Source: a virus
Direction: 5' to 3' (one strand)
DNA: 31,268 nucleotides
Virus record (IMG/VR): IMGVR_UViG_3300032242_002427
Location: 1 to 31,268 of that record
Shown here piece after piece: positions 28,968 to 31,268 of this stretch. Every line of letters starts with the position of its first letter. Within the stretch, counting starts at the first letter, position 1. A model generated the notes under the pieces. That model had not been told where the DNA came from. It did not search any database and saw nothing but the letters and a program-made list of their open reading frames with translations. Made by a program: the position numbers and the translations under genes.

Positions 28968-29429
28968 TTATTTCCCCAGGTTCTGAATGGCCGAATACAT
29001 GGTGGATTGAATTGTGTTCAAAGCTTCCGTGGCCTTCGCCTTGAACGAGTTTTCCAGGTAATGTTTCCCAGAAACCGCGCCGCCGCGAACGCTTATTCGA
29101 CCATATTTTCCGATCCGCTTTCCGGGTTTCCATCCGAATTCCTGGAACGCGCCATAGAACGTTTTGCCTGTAAACATGTTGTCCGTTGCGTTGGTAGACA
29201 ATGCGATGGCCACAACATGTTTATTCCTTGATCCCTTCCAGGCCACCCGGATTTTGAAGGAACGACGTAGCGCGTTGGTTTTCTTGGGCGCTTTGGTTTT
29301 CACTTCCGTCAAAACCAGTTTGGCCGCTTCCCGCAATGCTTTATTCAGGGCCTTTTTCCGGATTCTCGGTTCCAGGTTTGTCAGATTCTCCAGAAGATCC
29401 GGACTGATCGCCATTTGCAAATCGACCAT
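28968..29429 (-). CDS. HK97 gp10-like tail component
   Basis: The 153-residue product matches the HK97 gp10 family: LREAAKLVLTEVKTKAPKKTNALRRSFKIRV, FYGAFQEFGWKPGKRIGKYGR and HYLENSFKAKATEALNTI. The family sits at the head-tail joining or tail completion step. Normally the gene precedes the tail terminator; here it follows the tail chaperones and adjoins the tape measure. The start overlaps the frameshift product's 3' end by 89 nt. Confidence 0.85.
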   Translation of the reverse strand: MVDLQMAISPDLLENLTNLEPRIRKKALNKALREAAKLVLTEVKTKAPKKTNALRRSFKIRVAWKGSRNKHVVAIALSTNATDNMFTGKTFYGAFQEFGWKPGKRIGKYGRISVRGGAVSGKHYLENSFKAKATEALNTIQSTMYSAIQNLGK

Positions 29430-29751
29430 GGCCGGCCCCGCAGAGTTGAGCTTGCAAACTAAAAAACGCTCTGGTCTGGTCCAATGGTGGTTCCACTGGT
29501 GGTTTCCAGTGGATGGGAATAAAGTCCCCTGGTTTGGCCAGTTCCTTCCTGGGGACCGTATTGGCCACTACGGCGCACAATAAACCGGTTTGATCCCAGG
29601 GGGACGGTAGCGGTTCGATTTGGTCAAACGCGAACCAGTCCTTCAGTTCACTGGCCGATAGTCTGGATTCGAGTTCGGCCACGGTCATTCCACCCAGAGC
29701 CAGGGCCAGACGGAACAGGAATCGCTTTACGCTGTCCCCTGGCCCAAATCT
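29341..29751 (-). CDS. T-part of tail assembly chaperone, made by -1 frameshift
   Basis: After the GGGAAAA slip at 29757-29751 the -1 frame reads RFGPGDSVKRFLFRLALA, then LGGMTVAELESRLSASELKDWFAFDQIEPLP. This is the signature of gpT-like chaperone ends (DUF4035). The frame continues to 29341 with a disordered Gly/Asp/Glu tail, giving a G-T fusion of about 247 residues. No good independent start is needed. The 3' end overlaps the gp10-like gene. Confidence 0.85.
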   Translation of the reverse strand, partial: RFGPGDSVKRFLFRLALALGGMTVAELESRLSASELKDWFAFDQIEPLPSPWDQTGLLCAVVANTVPRKELAKPGDFIPIHWKPPVEPPLDQTRAFFSLQAQLCGAGHGRFANGDQSGSSGESDKPGTENPEKGPE

Positions 29752-30083
29752 TTTCCCGGATCAATTTTTTCCGTAGGAACGGACAGTTCCAGAATGGCGT
29801 TCATGATGCGGGAAAACGCTGTGAACGGAATTCCGGCCACGAACTGGCCCGCCTGTTCTGCATTGGCCAGGATCGGTAGACCGTCCTCAGAAACCAGGGA
29901 CATTTGAAGAAAAGCCAGATCCCGATCCGAACCCACCGATTCAGGCATCGATTTAAGTTCGGCCATGGACAGTCGGCGAATAAACACGCACCAATCGGAA
30001 CCGGCTTCTGGAACCGGAACCGATTGGACTGGTAGCAAGAGCGGACGGAGTTGAGCCAGGGCCGCGAGGTCAAGAGTATTCAT
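29727..30083 (-). CDS. Tail assembly chaperone, G-like
   Basis: The 118-residue protein starts MNTLDLAALAQLRPLLLPVQ and has a central DWCVFIRRLSMAELKSMPESVGSDRD segment. Its place between major tail protein and tape measure, and the lambda-like slippery site near its end, identify it as the short chaperone form that coats the tape measure during tail assembly. It terminates at TAA 29729. Confidence 0.85.
   Translation of the reverse strand: MNTLDLAALAQLRPLLLPVQSVPVPEAGSDWCVFIRRLSMAELKSMPESVGSDRDLAFLQMSLVSEDGLPILANAEQAGQFVAGIPFTAFSRIMNAILELSVPTEKIDPGKDLGQGTA
29751..29757 (-). promoter_or_regulatory. Slippery heptamer G_GGA_AAA for -1 frameshifting
   Basis: Read in the chaperone frame as CCG GGA AAA GAT, the heptamer GGGAAAA allows both tRNAs to re-pair one base back (lambda G-T uses GGGAAAG). 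It is 22 nt before the zero-frame stop, and the -1 frame then encodes the T domain. Confidence 0.88.
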
Positions 30084-30096
30084 ATATTAAAATGGA

Positions 30097-30528
30097 TCAG
30101 GTAAAGGTAGGAATGGCCGTGAGAACCAGGGAGAAAACACCCTGAACATTGGATGACACTTCAATTCCAGATTCTTTGAAACTTTCGATATAAGCTGGGA
30201 ACGCCATGGTGGACTTTGTGGTTCCATCGTCTGGATTGAGCAAAACCACTTTGAACCATAACTGGGTTCCCGCGGCCCAGGCCGTAATCAGCGCAGTGTG
30301 AACGGTATCGGTAGGATCGAAAAACACCGTGAAAGACAGTGTGGGGGCTTCTGGAAGCGCGGGTCGTTTGGGTTTGATTGTCGATGACAAAATCACCTGA
30401 TCAATCATTTCCTTGGACAGTTCCACCCCATCCACCGAAACAGCCTGGGGAACCAGGTTATAGGTTCCGGAACTGGTTGTAGCGTAGGACAGCACCGCGC
30501 CTTTTCCGAGAATGATTTGAGTAGCCAT
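30097..30528 (-). CDS. Major tail protein candidate
   Basis: ATG 30528 has AAGGCGG 8 nt upstream; a TTG just before is not used. The 143-residue beta-rich product (ILGKGAVLSYATTSSGTYNLVPQAVSVDGVELSKEMIDQVIL, LSFTVFFDPTDTVHTALITAW, GVFSLVLTAIPTFT) matches small tail-tube proteins in length and strand pattern. Its position between tail terminator and chaperone is standard for the tube protein. Confidence 0.85.
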   Translation of the reverse strand: MATQIILGKGAVLSYATTSSGTYNLVPQAVSVDGVELSKEMIDQVILSSTIKPKRPALPEAPTLSFTVFFDPTDTVHTALITAWAAGTQLWFKVVLLNPDDGTTKSTMAFPAYIESFKESGIEVSSNVQGVFSLVLTAIPTFT

Positions 30529-30546
30529 CAATCAAACCGCCTTTCA

Positions 30547-31268
30547 TCAGTTGGGTTTGTATCTGAGTTCGTAATTCACGGTAGCGAGTCTGGCCGGTTT
30601 TCCGGAACCGTCCCCCAGGTCCACCAGATCCAGCGTGGTTCCGTTGTAGGTTGATTCGGCCACCCATACGCCATTCGATCCACCCAGGAACCGCGTGGAT
30701 GGGTCCAGGACCGTTTGAACCTGGCTGATCAGGGATTTCCTTTCAGCGCTGGATCTGGTCAAAACATCGACGGACACCGTAGCCGTAACGTTTGATCCCG
30801 CGCCGGTTAACCAGTAGGTTTGAGATTCTTCCCCCACCGAGTAAACCAAGAATGGCATGACGGCACTGGCCGGCGCAATTTCTTCATAGATTCGCGGTCC
30901 AATGGCCTGAACCAGATTCTGGTTTGCGCGAAGTGCGGCGACTACGGATTCTTCCAGGGTCAGTTTTCCGGCCGTGGATATCTGGGCCGTAGAGGCCACC
31001 AGAATGGAATCCAGAGAAATGGCCCCACTGGCCAGGACAGATCCCGAACCGGTTCCAGTAACCAGGACAGATCCCAGAGAAATCGAACCGGTGGCACTGG
31101 TGGCCGCTGGGGTTCCTGGGGTCACTCTTCCAGTGGCCAGGACAGATCCCAGAGAAATCGAACCAGTGGCACTGGTGGCCGCTGGGGTTCCTGGGGTCAC
31201 TCTTCCAGTGGCCAGGACAGATCCCAGAGAAATCGAACCCGTGGCACTGGTGGCCGCTGGGGTTCCTG
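30547..31268 (-). CDS. Tail terminator-like protein (DUF3168), main part
   Basis: This is the continuation of the gene begun at 284. Residues about 175-320 form the DUF3168 domain: ESVVAALRANQNLVQAIGPRIYEEIAPASAVMPFLVYSVGEESQTYW, TVSVDVLTRSSAERKSLISQVQTVLD and TVNYELRYKPN. The domain closes the tail tube at the head-proximal end. The family is usually about 120-140 residues, so more than 150 N-terminal residues, including four to five 25-residue repeats, are extra. The stop is 18 nt before the major tail protein start. Confidence 0.85.
   Translation of the reverse strand, partial: GTPAATSATGSISLGSVLATGRVTPGTPAATSATGSISLGSVLATGRVTPGTPAATSATGSISLGSVLVTGTGSGSVLASGAISLDSILVASTAQISTAGKLTLEESVVAALRANQNLVQAIGPRIYEEIAPASAVMPFLVYSVGEESQTYWLTGAGSNVTATVSVDVLTRSSAERKSLISQVQTVLDPSTRFLGGSNGVWVAESTYNGTTLDLVDLGDGSGKPARLATVNYELRYKPN
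31076..31268. repeat. 75-bp tandem repeat, second part
   Basis: Units begin at 31076, 31151 and 31226 and continue as the array at 1-178 once the circle is closed. A degenerate shorter unit lies just before, near 31013-31075. Confidence 0.95.

Noticed and set aside
1-31268. tRNA genes or diversity-generating retroelement
   Set aside because: No cloverleaf with matching acceptor stem was seen by eye and no reverse transcriptase frame is present.

Overview
The window looks like the complete circular (or circularly permuted) genome of a temperate, long-tailed double-stranded DNA phage of about 31.2 kb. The first 43 bases and the last 43 bases are identical, and joining them restores one 320-codon gene that otherwise runs off both ends. 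The particle genes are of HK97 type: small and large terminase, HK97-fold portal, prohead protease and capsid, gp6-like connector, head-closure protein, tail terminator, tail chaperones with a programmed -1 frameshift, and a short tape measure. Integrase and repressors indicate lysogeny. The host is bacterial and uses clear Shine-Dalgarno sites. A CsrA gene, small cysteine-rich proteins, a tiny secreted peptide with a GQCPGGTC start and a papain-like peptidase in the lysis block suggest a planctomycete or relative, but that is inference.

Nearly all genes lie on the minus strand, read from high to low coordinates. An AT-rich region at about 12.65-12.75 kb starts the late operon: a small helix-turn-helix (HTH) protein, small membrane or coiled-coil proteins, a thioredoxin-like secreted protein, a papain-like peptidase, a holin candidate and an HNH nuclease (12.6-9.6 kb). 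A 207-bp structured gap follows that is the best cos candidate. Then come terminase, portal, protease, capsid and connectors, a beta-helix protein, and across the circle junction the tail genes (30.5-25.2 kb). A strong hairpin terminator at 25.13 kb ends the operon, giving about 18.6 kb of near-continuous late transcription with many ATGA overlaps.

The early/lysogeny part spans 25.0 to 14.3 kb. A plus-strand HTH repressor (24444-24863) faces a minus-strand early operon: small HTH and zinc-finger-like proteins, UvrD-type helicase, putative ssDNA-binding protein, primase-helicase, CsrA, DUF3310, RuvC-like resolvase, several DNA-binding proteins, then tyrosine integrase. A second regulatory unit (14259-14776) has a textbook promoter embedded in four copies of an 11-bp palindrome.

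The most unusual DNA is the 1.09-kb gene-free stretch 13172-14258, which lies between the 3' ends of converging genes. It holds an AT-rich segment with a 16-bp palindrome, two related 10-bp-repeat arrays 250 bp apart, a perfect 25-bp-stem hairpin, and twelve copies of a 9-10-bp motif arranged with mirrored triple arrays at both ends. It is a candidate replication origin or integrase arm-site (attP) region.
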